Shown here: positions 41,366-50,386 of the stretch, piece by piece | Position numbering within the stretch: the stretch's first letter is position 1 | How the letters are laid out: every line of letters starts with the position of its first letter | Origin: Pseudomonadota bacterium | GTDB taxonomy: Bacteria > Pseudomonadota > Alphaproteobacteria > Rhizobiales > Devosiaceae | Reading direction: 5' to 3' | DNA: 63,994 nt | Assembly (NCBI GenBank): GCA_023415605.1 | Contig: JAEZKB010000052.1 | Span: forward strand, 1 to 63,994 | Made by a program: the position numbers and the translations under genes | Notes under the pieces: generated by a model | Told to the model about the DNA's origin: nothing | Databases searched by the model: none | What the model saw: the letters and a program-made list of their open reading frames with translations, nothing else

Positions 41366-42472
41366 GTGACACGTATTCTGGTAACCGGCGGCTGCGGTTT
41401 TATCGGCCGCCATGTCGCCCAAGAACTACTTGAACATCAGTATGAAGTTCGTCTCCTCGACTGCTTTGTCGAGCAGGTTCACAACGGCACGCGTCCCGAT
41501 ATTCCTGCGGGCGCCGAGCTGGTAGTCGCCGACGTGCGCGACAAGCAACAGGTGACCGCAGCCCTCTCTGGCATTGACGCTGTGATCCACCTCGCTGCCG
41601 AGGTTGGCGTCGGTCAATCCATGTATGAGATCGCCCGCTATGTTGGCGGCAACGATCTTGGTACCGCGGTCCTTCTCGAGGCGATGATCGGTACCCCGAT
41701 CAGGCGGATCGTCGTCGCCTCATCGATGAGCGTCTACGGTGAGGGCCTCTATGCCGATTCAGATGGGACCCGCTATTCGCGCGTCCGTCGCCGCACCGAT
41801 CTGATCAAGTCCGGTCGATGGAATCCGCTTGCCGACAACGGCGCTGAACTGATCCCCGTCGCCACCGACGAAGACAAGCCTGTCGATCTGGCCTCGATTT
41901 ACGCACTCACCAAATTCGCGCAGGAGCGCGAGGTGCTGATCTTCGGCGAGGCCTATAATGTCGATGCCGTTGCGCTACGCCTCTTCAACGTCTTCGGTCC
42001 GGGGCAGGCGCTATCCAATCCCTATACTGGCGTTCTCGCCAACTTTGCCTCGCGGCTCGCGAACGGCCAGGCGCCCATGATCTTTGAGGATGGCGAACAA
42101 CAACGCGACTTCGTTCACGTTCGCGACGTCGCCCGCGCCTTTCGTCTCGCGCTCGAGAAGCCCCAGGCTGCCGGCCACGTCATCAATGTCGGCAGCGGTG
42201 AGGCTTACGCCATTCGCGAGGTTGCGGAGCTACTTGCCGATGCCATGGGCGTTCCGCATATCGCGCCCGAGATCATGCAGAAGGCGCGCTCCGGCGATAT
42301 TCGCAACTGCTTTGCCGACATCTCCCGCGCGCGGGAACTGCTGGGCTACGAACCGCAGTTCCGGCTCGAACACACGCTCGACGAAATCGTCGACTGGGTG
42401 CGCGAAGTTGGCGCCATCGATCGCGGTGCGGAGATGAAGCGCGAACTCGAGGCGCGGGGGCTGGTCTCATGA
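41366..42472 (+). CDS. NAD-dependent nucleotide-sugar epimerase/dehydratase
   Basis: 368 aa from a GTG start. Extended SDR: TRILVTGGCGFIGRHVA, the catalytic Ser in VVASSMSVYGEG, and YALTK (YxxxK). RLFNVFGPGQ and EQQRDFVHVRDVA are standard nucleotide-sugar epimerase signatures. The long insertion between the Ser and Tyr motifs (about 125-175) is typical of a subgroup seen in glycan clusters. Probably acts on a UDP- or dTDP-hexose. First gene of a coupled operon running to about 52569; overlaps the next gene by 4 bp. Confidence 0.88.
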   Translation: MTRILVTGGCGFIGRHVAQELLEHQYEVRLLDCFVEQVHNGTRPDIPAGAELVVADVRDKQQVTAALSGIDAVIHLAAEVGVGQSMYEIARYVGGNDLGTAVLLEAMIGTPIRRIVVASSMSVYGEGLYADSDGTRYSRVRRRTDLIKSGRWNPLADNGAELIPVATDEDKPVDLASIYALTKFAQEREVLIFGEAYNVDAVALRLFNVFGPGQALSNPYTGVLANFASRLANGQAPMIFEDGEQQRDFVHVRDVARAFRLALEKPQAAGHVINVGSGEAYAIREVAELLADAMGVPHIAPEIMQKARSGDIRNCFADISRARELLGYEPQFRLEHTLDEIVDWVREVGAIDRGAEMKRELEARGLVS

Positions 42473-43539
42473 GCAAGTCCACGCGCGACCGGTCCAACAT
42501 CCTCGTCATTGGCGGGGCGGGCTTCATCGGCTCCAATCTCGCCCACGGCCTTCTCGCTGATGGCTACCACGTCACCGTCTTCGACAATCTCAGTCGCCCT
42601 GGGGTTGAGCGGAATCTCGATTGGTTGCGCCGCGATGCGGGTGACCGTCTGCACTTCATCCGTGGCGACATTCGCGATGCGGCCGCCGTCTCTACCGCCG
42701 TCAGCGATGTCACCGCAGTCTATCATCTCGCCGCTCAGACCGCCGTCACGACCAGCCTCGAAGACCCACGGGACGATTTCTCCATCAATGCCCAGGGCAC
42801 CCTTAACGTGCTCGAAGCCATGCGCCGCACCGGCCGCAAGGTCCCGGTCATCTTTTCGAGCACCAATAAGGTCTATGGCAGCCTCGGCGATATGGCCGTG
42901 AGGGAGCAAGATGGCCGCTATCTCCCCGCCGACGCGCACCTCAGAGCCCACGGTATCGGCGAGGATCGCCCCCTCGATTTCTGCACCCCCTATGGTTGCT
43001 CCAAAGGCGTCGCCGATCAGTATGTCCTCGATTATGCCACCTCCTATGGCCTGCCCACCGCTGTACTGCGCATGAGTTGCATCTACGGTCCGCGCCAGTT
43101 CGGAACCGAAGATCAGGGCTGGGTCGCGCATTTCCTTATCGCCGCCCTCAAGGGCCAGCCCATCAACGTCTATGGCGATGGCAAGCAGGTGCGCGACATA
43201 CTCTTTGTGGACGACGCGATCGCTGCCTATCGTGCCGTTCTCGCCAATATCGGTACCGTTGCCGGCCGCGCTTTCAATCTGGGGGGCGGGCCGGGCAACG
43301 ACGTGAGTGTCAACCAGGTCCTCGCCGAAATCGCGCGCGTCACCGGGCGCGACCTCGACATTGCTCGCGGCCCCTGGCGCCAAGGTGATCAACACTATTT
43401 CGTCGCCGACACCCGCCGCCTGCAGAACGAACTCGGCTGGCAGCCGCGCACCGATTGGCGCAGCGGCATCGCTCGCCTGTTGGATTGGCTCGTCCAAGAA
43501 CGTGTCGCTACCCGCGCCACGCAGAGGGCGGTCGCGTGA
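42469..43539 (+). CDS. NAD-dependent nucleotide-sugar epimerase, CDP-paratose 2-epimerase-like
   Basis: 356 aa. SDR motif ILVIGGAGFIGSNLAHGL, catalytic IFSSTNKVYG and TPYGCSKGVAD (YxxxK), then MSCIYGPRQFGTEDQGWVAH and VYGDGKQVRDILFVDD. This set is closest to CDP-paratose/tyvelose 2-epimerases, although no CDP-sugar genes are present, so it may use another nucleotide sugar. Its start overlaps the previous stop (ATGA) and its stop overlaps the next GTG start (GTGA). Confidence 0.87.
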   Translation: MSKSTRDRSNILVIGGAGFIGSNLAHGLLADGYHVTVFDNLSRPGVERNLDWLRRDAGDRLHFIRGDIRDAAAVSTAVSDVTAVYHLAAQTAVTTSLEDPRDDFSINAQGTLNVLEAMRRTGRKVPVIFSSTNKVYGSLGDMAVREQDGRYLPADAHLRAHGIGEDRPLDFCTPYGCSKGVADQYVLDYATSYGLPTAVLRMSCIYGPRQFGTEDQGWVAHFLIAALKGQPINVYGDGKQVRDILFVDDAIAAYRAVLANIGTVAGRAFNLGGGPGNDVSVNQVLAEIARVTGRDLDIARGPWRQGDQHYFVADTRRLQNELGWQPRTDWRSGIARLLDWLVQERVATRATQRAVA

Positions 43540-44633
43540 CGGCGCCAGTCCGCCGCCTGCTGATGACGGTCGATGCAGTCGGGGGCGTCTGGCGCTACGC
43601 CATGGACCTTGCCGTCGGTCTCCAGCAGCAGGGTTCCCAGATCACCTTCGCCTGCTTCGGCCCGCCGCCCTCGCCCGGGCAGATCGCCGAGGCCCAGCGC
43701 ATCGGCGAGATCATCCGGGGCGACGCTCCCCTCGACTGGACCGCTGTGGACGCGCGCGACCTAGAACATGTCCCGGATCTCATCGCCAAGCTTGCCGCCG
43801 GCACCAGCGCCGACCTCATCCACCTTAACCTGCCCTCGCAGGCCGCTGGCCTCGCAGTCGACGTTCCGGTGGTGGTCGTCTCGCATTCCTGCGTCGTCAC
43901 TTGGTTTCGCGCCGTGCGCGGCACCCCGGTGCACCCTGACTGGCAGTGGCAGCACGACCTCAATCAGGCCGGCTTCGATGCCGCCAATATCATCGTCGCC
44001 CCGAGCCAAAGTCACGCCGACCTGCTGTCAGATTGCTACGATCGCGTCGGCTCTATCAACGTAGTGCACAATTCGGTTCGGCCTCTCGCCGAAAGTCAGG
44101 TTCATCTGCCGTTCATCATTGCGGCAGGCAGATGGTGGGACGAGGGGAAGAACGCCCGCACTCTTGACGCCGCTGCCCTTGATTGCCGCTGGCCCATTCG
44201 TATGGTCGGTAGCCAGCGTGGACCGAATGGCCAGTTCCAGGCCATTGAAAACGCCGACTACCTCGGCGAACTACCGAGTGCCGAGCTCCGCCGCCTGATG
44301 GCACAGGCCGCGATCTTTGTCTCCCCTTCGATCTACGAACCTTTTGGCCTTGCACCCCTCGAAGCCGCCAGCGCTGCCCGCCCTCTCCTTCTCTCCGACA
44401 TCCCGACCTATCGGGAGCTCTGGGACGGCGCCGCGCTCTTTGCTGACGCTGGAAATCCTCGTGAATTCAGTACTTGGCTGAATCGGCTCAGTGAGGACGA
44501 CGGCCTCCGCGCCGACCTCGGCCAGCGCGCAAAATCTCGCGCCGCCACCTTCACCATCACCCGTCAGGTGGAGGCCATGTCGGCGCTCTACTCCGCCGCT
44601 CTCGCACAAGTAAATCGTTGGGCCATGGCATGA
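43536..44633 (+). CDS. Glycosyltransferase family 4-type protein
   Basis: 365 aa from a GTG at 43536 coupled to the upstream stop. GT-B fold: N-terminal domain with LLMTVDAVGGVWRYAMDLA, linker, and C-terminal donor-binding domain with FIIAAGRWWDEGKN and the signature SPSIYEPFGLAPLEAAS, whose Glu-x7-Glu (EPFGLAPLE) is characteristic of retaining GT4 enzymes. No membrane segment. Donor probably UDP-xylose or another sugar made by the neighbouring enzymes. Followed by three CgeB-like transferases. Confidence 0.9.
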   Translation: MTAPVRRLLMTVDAVGGVWRYAMDLAVGLQQQGSQITFACFGPPPSPGQIAEAQRIGEIIRGDAPLDWTAVDARDLEHVPDLIAKLAAGTSADLIHLNLPSQAAGLAVDVPVVVVSHSCVVTWFRAVRGTPVHPDWQWQHDLNQAGFDAANIIVAPSQSHADLLSDCYDRVGSINVVHNSVRPLAESQVHLPFIIAAGRWWDEGKNARTLDAAALDCRWPIRMVGSQRGPNGQFQAIENADYLGELPSAELRRLMAQAAIFVSPSIYEPFGLAPLEAASAARPLLLSDIPTYRELWDGAALFADAGNPREFSTWLNRLSEDDGLRADLGQRAKSRAATFTITRQVEAMSALYSAALAQVNRWAMA

Positions 44634-45757
44634 AATTTGTCTTCTACACCCATTCCTTGGTCTCGGACTGGAACCACGGCAACGCCCACTTCCTCCGTGG
44701 CGTCATGCGTGACCTCATCCGCCGCGGCCACACAGCCATCGCGCTCGAGCCCGTCGGCAGCTGGAGCCGCCAAAATCTGTTAGCCGATCAAGGTCCTACG
44801 GCCGTCGCCCGCTTCGCCACCGACTTCCCTAGCCTCCGCTCCATCCGGTACGACGCCGGCTTTGACCACGCCGCCGCGCTCGATGATGCCGACGTCGTTG
44901 TCGTTCACGAATGGACCGATCCCTCTCTGGTCGCCCACCTTGGCCGCCTCCGCCAAGAACATGATTTCACGCTGCTTTTCCACGACACGCACCACCGAGC
45001 CGTCTCCGCGACGGGCGAGATCGCCGGCCTGGATCTCTCCGGCTACGACGGCATCCTCGCTTTTGGTGCCACTCTTAAGCATCGCTACGAACGCGCCGGC
45101 TGGGGCCAATCGGTCTTCGTCTGGCACGAAGCCGCCGACGATACCCTCTTCCACCCACAGCCCGACGCCGTAAGGACGGGCGACCTGATCTGGGTCGGTA
45201 ACTGGGGTGACAATGAGCGCAGCGCCGAGATCACCGAGTTCCTCATCGAGCCCGTTGAAACCTTGGACCTGTCCGCCACCATCCGCGGTGTCCGCTATCC
45301 TGATGCAGCCATTGATCGCCTCGGCACCGCGGGCATCCGCTATGGTGGATGGATCGCCAATGCCGATGTGCCGCGGGCCTTCGCGGCTCACCACGTCACC
45401 ATCCACATCCCGCGCCGGCCCTATGTCCAGCAACTCCCCGGCATTCCCACCATCCGTGTCTTTGAGGCGCTCGCCTGCGGCATCCCCCTGATCTCTGCCC
45501 CCTGGGACGATGCCGAGCACCTCTTCCGCCCCAGCCGCGACTTCCTCTTCGCTCGCAGCGGCAAGGAGATGACCAGGCTCCTCCGGGACGTCCTCAACGA
45601 TCCGGCTCTCGCCCAGAGCCTTACGCAGTCGGGCCTCGAAACCGTCGCCGCCCGTCACACTTGCCGCCAACGCGTCGACGAACTCTTCGACATCCTGCGC
45701 CAGGTCGGCACTGCCCGCACCCTCGATGGCGTCGCCCTTCAGGAGGCCGCCCAATGA
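44630..45757 (+). CDS. CgeB-like glycosyltransferase (copy 1)
   Basis: 375 aa; the ATG at 44630 overlaps the previous stop (ATGA), an upstream ATG at 44618 is less likely. It begins MKFVFYTHSLVSDWNHGNAH, and the C-terminal GT-B half has IHIPRRPYVQQLPGIPTIRVFEALACGIPLIS (about 264-295), the conserved CgeB/spore-maturation-type block with the Glu that contacts the donor. Soluble. CgeB-like enzymes modify surface glycans of spores or act in small glycan clusters; the substrate here is unknown. First of three tandem relatives. Confidence 0.82.
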   Translation: MKFVFYTHSLVSDWNHGNAHFLRGVMRDLIRRGHTAIALEPVGSWSRQNLLADQGPTAVARFATDFPSLRSIRYDAGFDHAAALDDADVVVVHEWTDPSLVAHLGRLRQEHDFTLLFHDTHHRAVSATGEIAGLDLSGYDGILAFGATLKHRYERAGWGQSVFVWHEAADDTLFHPQPDAVRTGDLIWVGNWGDNERSAEITEFLIEPVETLDLSATIRGVRYPDAAIDRLGTAGIRYGGWIANADVPRAFAAHHVTIHIPRRPYVQQLPGIPTIRVFEALACGIPLISAPWDDAEHLFRPSRDFLFARSGKEMTRLLRDVLNDPALAQSLTQSGLETVAARHTCRQRVDELFDILRQVGTARTLDGVALQEAAQ

Positions 45758-46845
45758 AGATCGCTTTTTTCGGCTCGAGCCTGCTCTCCTCCTACTGGAA
45801 TGGCGCCGCAACGTACTATCGCGGCATCCTCAAGGCTTTAGCCGCCCGTGGCTACGACATCACCTTCTACGAACCCGACGTCTACGACCGTCAGCAACAT
45901 CGCGACATCGACCCACCGGACTGGTGCCGGGTCGTCGTCTTTGACGGCACCATCGATGCCATGCGCATTGTTGCCGCCAACGCCGCAAACGCCGACATCG
46001 TCGTCAAAGCCAGCGGCGTGGGTTTCGAAGACGAGGCGCTGCTGCTCGAAGTCCTCCGCCACGCCCGCCCGGATGCCATCAAGGTGTTCTGGGACGTCGA
46101 TGCACCAGCGACCCTCCGCGAACTCCGCGCCGCCCCAGACCACCCGCTGCGGCGCGCTCTGCCCAGTCTCGACCTGGTCCTCACCTATGGGGGCGGTGAT
46201 CCCGTGGTCGCCGCTTATCGCGAGCTTGGCGCCTCGCGATGCGTGCCCATCTACAATGCCCTCGATCCCGAAACCCACCACCCGGTGGGTCCAGACCCGC
46301 GCTTTGCCACCGATCTCGCGTTTCTCGGCAACCGACTGCCCGACCGTGAGGCGCGGGTGGAGGCCTTCTTCCTTGCGCCCGCCGCGATAGTCCCCGAACG
46401 CAGATTCCTGCTCGGCGGCTCCGGCTGGCAGGACAAGTCCATGCCTGCCAACGTCCAGCACATCGGCCATGTCCCTACGGCCGACCACAATACCTTTAAT
46501 TGCACGCCACTCGCCGTGCTCAACATCTCGCGCGACAGCATGGCCGACAACGGTTACTCGCCCGCCACTCGAGTCTTCGAGGCCGCCGGAGCCGGCGCTT
46601 GCCTCATCACCGATGCTTGGGTGGGCATCGACGTCTTCCTCGAGCCCGGTAGCGAAGTGCTCGTCGCGCGCGACGGGCAGGACGTTGCTTCGATCCTTGC
46701 TGGCCTCACCCGCGATGAAGCCTCGGCCATCGGTGCGCGTGCCCTTGCCCGTGTACTCAGCGAGCACACCTACGACCACCGCGCCGCAAAGACAGACCAT
46801 ATCTTCCGGACCTTCGTCCGCTCCAGCATGGAGGCGGCCGAATGA
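45754..46845 (+). CDS. CgeB-like glycosyltransferase (copy 2)
   Basis: 363 aa, ATG at 45754 overlapping the previous stop. N-terminus MKIAFFGSSLLSSYWNGAAT parallels copies 1 and 3. The mid-protein reads VKVFWDVDAPATLREL, and the donor-binding half has LNISRDSMADNGYSPATRVF with EAAGAGACLITD. The same family as its neighbours, but the copies differ clearly in sequence, so they are old duplicates likely adding different sugars or acting at different steps. Confidence 0.82.
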   Translation: MKIAFFGSSLLSSYWNGAATYYRGILKALAARGYDITFYEPDVYDRQQHRDIDPPDWCRVVVFDGTIDAMRIVAANAANADIVVKASGVGFEDEALLLEVLRHARPDAIKVFWDVDAPATLRELRAAPDHPLRRALPSLDLVLTYGGGDPVVAAYRELGASRCVPIYNALDPETHHPVGPDPRFATDLAFLGNRLPDREARVEAFFLAPAAIVPERRFLLGGSGWQDKSMPANVQHIGHVPTADHNTFNCTPLAVLNISRDSMADNGYSPATRVFEAAGAGACLITDAWVGIDVFLEPGSEVLVARDGQDVASILAGLTRDEASAIGARALARVLSEHTYDHRAAKTDHIFRTFVRSSMEAAE

Positions 46846-47951
46846 ACATCGTCATTGTCGGGTTGAGCCTCTCGTCGTCATGGGGCAACGGCCACGCCAC
46901 TACCTATCGCAGTCTCATCCCCGGGCTTGTCGAACTCGGTCATCGCGTCCACTTCCTGGAACGCGATGTGCCCTGGTATGCCGGCAACCGCGATCTGCCT
47001 GAGCCCAGCTTTTGTCGGCTCGACTACTATACGGGTGTCGATGACCTCATCGGCCGCTTCGGCCTGGAGATTGCCGCAGCCGACGCGGTGATCGTCGGGT
47101 CCTACGTGCCCGAAGGTGTCGCCGTCATCGACGCCATCTCTGCGCTGGCGCCACAACACCTCAGCTTCTACGACATCGACACTCCGGTGACGCTCGCCAA
47201 GCTCAGCACGGGCGACGAAGACTATCTCGCCGCGCGGCAAATACCGCTGTTCGAGACCTACTTCTCCTTTTCCGGCGGACCGTCTCTGGATCGTCTGGAG
47301 ACCGAGTTCGCTGCACGGCACGCCGTGCCACTCTACTGCTCGGTCGACCCCGACCGCTACGCGCCGACCGGCGAGCCCATTGAGTGGGATCTCGGCTATC
47401 TCGGCACTTACAGCGTCGACCGCCAACCCACGCTACAACGCCTGCTGATCGAACCCGCCCGCCGCCTGCCCGAGAAGCGCTTCGTCGTCGCCGGCCCGAT
47501 GTACCCCGCCGACATCGTCTGGCCACCCAACGTCGAGCGCATCGAGCATCTGCCGCCGGCGCAGCATGCGTCCTTCTATAGCCGACAGCGCTTCACCCTC
47601 AATGTGACGCGCGCCGACATGATCGCCGCTGGCTGGTCCCCCAGCGTGCGCCTTTTCGAAGCTGCCGCCACCGGCACCCCGATCATCAGCGATATCTGGC
47701 CGGGTCTCACCGACCTGCTGCCGACGCCGTCTGCCATCTGTCTCGCCGCCACCAGCGACGATGTCGTCGCCGCCCTCAAAGACATCTCCGAGTCCGAGCG
47801 GCTCGGCATCGCCGACGCCGCTCGACACATTGTGCTCGCCGGCCATACCGGTCGCGCGCGGGCTCGCGAACTGATCACTGCTTTGCGCCATATCGCGCCG
47901 GCCAGGCCGACCCATCTCGTCACCCGCGTAGAAGAAAAGGCAATGCCATGA
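46842..47951 (+). CDS. CgeB-like glycosyltransferase (copy 3)
   Basis: 369 aa, coupled by ATGA on both sides. It starts MNIVIVGLSLSSSWGNGHAT; the middle has LSFYDIDTPVTLAKL, comparable to FWDVDAPATL of copy 2, and the C-terminal half LNVTRADMIAAGWSPSVRLF followed by EAAATGTPIISD. It appears closer to copy 2 than to copy 1. Soluble GT-B enzyme; acceptor unknown. Confidence 0.82.
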   Translation: MNIVIVGLSLSSSWGNGHATTYRSLIPGLVELGHRVHFLERDVPWYAGNRDLPEPSFCRLDYYTGVDDLIGRFGLEIAAADAVIVGSYVPEGVAVIDAISALAPQHLSFYDIDTPVTLAKLSTGDEDYLAARQIPLFETYFSFSGGPSLDRLETEFAARHAVPLYCSVDPDRYAPTGEPIEWDLGYLGTYSVDRQPTLQRLLIEPARRLPEKRFVVAGPMYPADIVWPPNVERIEHLPPAQHASFYSRQRFTLNVTRADMIAAGWSPSVRLFEAAATGTPIISDIWPGLTDLLPTPSAICLAATSDDVVAALKDISESERLGIADAARHIVLAGHTGRARARELITALRHIAPARPTHLVTRVEEKAMP

Positions 47952-48982
47952 ACAAGCAGTGGACAAGACGCGACATCCCGACCGCGCTGGTTGCTGGGGG
48001 GGCCGGCTTCGTCGGCTCTCACCTCTGCGACGAACTGCTGGCGCGTGGCTTCGCGGTGATCTGCGTCGACAGCCTGCTTACCGGGCGCACGAGCAATATC
48101 CGGCCGCTGGAAAACCATCCCCGCTTCAGCTTCATCGAACAGGATATCGTCGAGGTGCTGACCGTCGAGACCCGCCTCGACCGCGTCTACAATCTCGCTT
48201 GCCCGGCCTCGCCGCCGCACTACCAGGCCGACCCCGTCCACACCATGATGACCAGCGTCGTCGGCACGCGGAACCTGCTCGTCCTCGCCGAGGCCCATGG
48301 CGCGCGCTTCCTCCAGGCTTCGACCAGCGAGGTTTACGGTGACCCCGAACAGCACCCCCAGCGCGAGGATTATTGGGGCCACGTCAATCCAACCGGACCG
48401 CGCGCCTGTTACGACGAAGGCAAGCGCGCCGCTGAGAGTCTCTGCTTCGATCTCTGGCGCGCCGGCCGCGTAGATGCTCGCGTCGCCCGGATTTTCAACA
48501 CGTACGGTCCCCGCATGCGGGCGGACGACGGACGCATCGTCTCCAACCTCATCGTTCAGGCGCTGCATGGCGAGCCGCTCACCATCTATGGCAGCGGCGA
48601 GCAGACCCGCTCCTTCTGCTATGTCAGCGACCTCGTCGCTGGCCTGATCGCCCTGATGGAGCAGCCAGAGAATCCGGCCGGTCCGGTCAACCTTGGCAAC
48701 CCGGGCGAGTTCACCATTCTCGAACTCGCTCAGATGGTGACTGCTGCCACCGATACTGGTTCCGAAGTCGTCCACCACCCGCTCCCCGTGGATGATCCGC
48801 AGCGCCGCAGGCCCGATATCTCGCGCGCCAAGACTCTGCTCGGCTGGGAGCCGCTCGTCCCGCTCGCCGAGGGGCTGCAGCAGACCATCGAGTACTTTGC
48901 CGGCGATGTTCGCAATGACGAAAACGCGCCCTGGATCGCCGCATCGACAACCGGCGTCGACGCTCCGGAGGCACTCCGCTGA
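47948..48982 (+). CDS. UDP-glucuronate decarboxylase (UDP-xylose synthase)
   Basis: 344 aa. Extended SDR with ALVAGGAGFVGSHLCDEL, VYNLACPASPPHYQ, ASTSEVYGDPEQHPQ (catalytic Ser and Glu), CYDEGKRAAESL (YxxxK in the UXS-specific YDEGKR context), and ARIFNTYGPRM. The ACPASPxxYQ and YDEGKR signatures separate it from ordinary epimerases and indicate conversion of UDP-glucuronate to UDP-xylose. With ugd on the other side of the divergent promoter it completes a UDP-glucose to UDP-xylose path. Confidence 0.92.
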   Translation: MNKQWTRRDIPTALVAGGAGFVGSHLCDELLARGFAVICVDSLLTGRTSNIRPLENHPRFSFIEQDIVEVLTVETRLDRVYNLACPASPPHYQADPVHTMMTSVVGTRNLLVLAEAHGARFLQASTSEVYGDPEQHPQREDYWGHVNPTGPRACYDEGKRAAESLCFDLWRAGRVDARVARIFNTYGPRMRADDGRIVSNLIVQALHGEPLTIYGSGEQTRSFCYVSDLVAGLIALMEQPENPAGPVNLGNPGEFTILELAQMVTAATDTGSEVVHHPLPVDDPQRRRPDISRAKTLLGWEPLVPLAEGLQQTIEYFAGDVRNDENAPWIAASTTGVDAPEALR

Positions 48983-49070
48983 TGCATCCAGAATTCGTCG
49001 CCGCAGCCCGGAACTGGGCACGAGGGACTAGGTTGAGATTGGTCACCTGCTTCCGCGTGCCAGCCTCAAG

Positions 49071-49337
49071 ATGTTTTACACCGCGCCGCGACCGCCGAAC
49101 CTCAAGAACCTGGGGCTACCCTGGAAAGCGGAAGAGCTTCGACGTCTCCAAGAGCTCGTCGGTGCCGGCCTCCCTGCATCCTCGATCGCTCGCATCATGG
49201 AACGCTCGACCGTCGCGATCCGCGCCAAGACGTCGACGCTTGGGCTTAGTCTGCGGCGCGGCCGCCGGCTTACGGGCGGACAGTCCGTCCCGCCCGCCGC
49301 TCAAGATGCCTCTGGTGGCCAGCAGACGCCGTCATGA
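49071..49337 (+). CDS. Small helix-turn-helix DNA-binding protein
   Basis: 88 aa. PWKAEELRRLQELVGAGL, then PASSIARIMERSTVAIRAKT (about 35-54), is a Myb/SANT- or GcrA-like helix-turn-helix as found in many small alphaproteobacterial proteins; the last ~25 residues are disordered. The ribosome site is weak. It follows UXS after 88 bp and overlaps the next gene (ATGA), so it is co-transcribed with the glycan genes and could regulate them. Confidence 0.65.
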   Translation: MFYTAPRPPNLKNLGLPWKAEELRRLQELVGAGLPASSIARIMERSTVAIRAKTSTLGLSLRRGRRLTGGQSVPPAAQDASGGQQTPS

Positions 49338-50386
49338 TCATGGCTGAGCGCGCTTCGATCGGCATCCTCACCTTCCACCGTTGCATCAACTATGGCTCCT
49401 ACTGGCAAGCCCGCTGTCTGGTAGAGGGAGTACGCGCGCTGGGTCATGAGGCGGTGCTGATGGATCACCGCTCAGCCAAGATCGACCGCGCCGAATGGCG
49501 TTGCGCATTGCAGCCGGTCCTCACTGAAACACAGGACCGCGAAGCCTATGCGCGAAAAACCCGCAGCTTCTTCGATCTCTTCGACGCCCTGCCGCTGTCT
49601 GTACCGTTCCCGCTCGATGACCCCGGCCAGGCAGACAACCACGATCTCGTGCTCGTCGGCAGCGACGAAGTCTGGAACCTCCGCCACCCCTGGTATGGCG
49701 GCAAGCCGATCTTCTACGGCCACGGTCTCAGTGCTCGCCGCCTCGCTTCCTATGCGGCGAGCTTTGGCAACCAGAGCGCCGGTTTGCCTCCCGAGTGGGG
49801 CAATCAGTTGAACGTCTTTGATGCGGTCGCCGTGCGCGATGACAACTCCCGCCAGATCGTCAGCGACGCCATCGAGCGCGAACCTCAACTAGTCCTCGAC
49901 CCGTGCCTGCAGTTCCCCGAGCAGATCGAAGCGCCGCTCGTCCCGATGGACGCGCCTTATGTAGCTGTCTACGGCCATGGCTTCCCTGACTGGTACGCAA
50001 ACAAAATCCGCGGCTGGGCCAAAGACCGGGGTCTCACGCTCGTCAGCATTGGCTACCGCAACGACTGGGCTGACCGGCAGTGGATTGATGCCAACCCGCA
50101 GCAGTTCGCCGGCCTCATTGCCGGCAGCGCCGCGGTCGCGACCAACTTCTTCCACGGCTGCGTCTTTTCGCTGCTCAACCACAAGCCCTTCGTCTGCGCG
50201 CCCTCCGATTATCGCAACAATAAGGTCCGCGATCTCCTGAACCTGGTCGGCGAGAGCAACCGCCTTCTCTCACCAGCCGATCTCGTGGAGGAACTGCTGC
50301 AGCAGACCCCCGCGCGGGAAACCTACGCGACCATCGACACGCTGCGCCGGACCTCCGCGCGGTACCTTGATCATGTCCTTCACTGA
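49334..50386 (+). CDS. Polysaccharide pyruvyl transferase family protein
   Basis: 350 aa. SIGILTFHRCINYGSYWQAR at the N-terminus, LVLVGSDEVWNLRHPW (the invariant GSDEVWN at 109-115) and TNFFHGCVFSLLNHKPF with the conserved His near the C-terminus define the PF04230 family. Members either transfer a ketal pyruvate from PEP to a sugar or act in cell-wall glycan pathways. It is coupled to the small HTH gene and overlaps the FrhB-like gene by 14 bp, a pairing often seen in glycan clusters. Confidence 0.88.
   Translation: MIMAERASIGILTFHRCINYGSYWQARCLVEGVRALGHEAVLMDHRSAKIDRAEWRCALQPVLTETQDREAYARKTRSFFDLFDALPLSVPFPLDDPGQADNHDLVLVGSDEVWNLRHPWYGGKPIFYGHGLSARRLASYAASFGNQSAGLPPEWGNQLNVFDAVAVRDDNSRQIVSDAIEREPQLVLDPCLQFPEQIEAPLVPMDAPYVAVYGHGFPDWYANKIRGWAKDRGLTLVSIGYRNDWADRQWIDANPQQFAGLIAGSAAVATNFFHGCVFSLLNHKPFVCAPSDYRNNKVRDLLNLVGESNRLLSPADLVEELLQQTPARETYATIDTLRRTSARYLDHVLH

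Noticed and set aside
42346..43497. Minus-strand reading frame of 383 codons
   Set aside because: Antisense to the second epimerase; no motif.
47576..49021. Minus-strand reading frame of 481 codons
   Set aside because: Antisense to the UXS gene and the end of CgeB copy 3, which carry the catalytic motifs.
48982..49347. 121-codon plus-strand frame overlapping the small HTH gene
   Set aside because: The HTH frame at 49071 has a recognisable DNA-binding pattern and couples to the next gene; the longer frame is Arg-rich without motifs.
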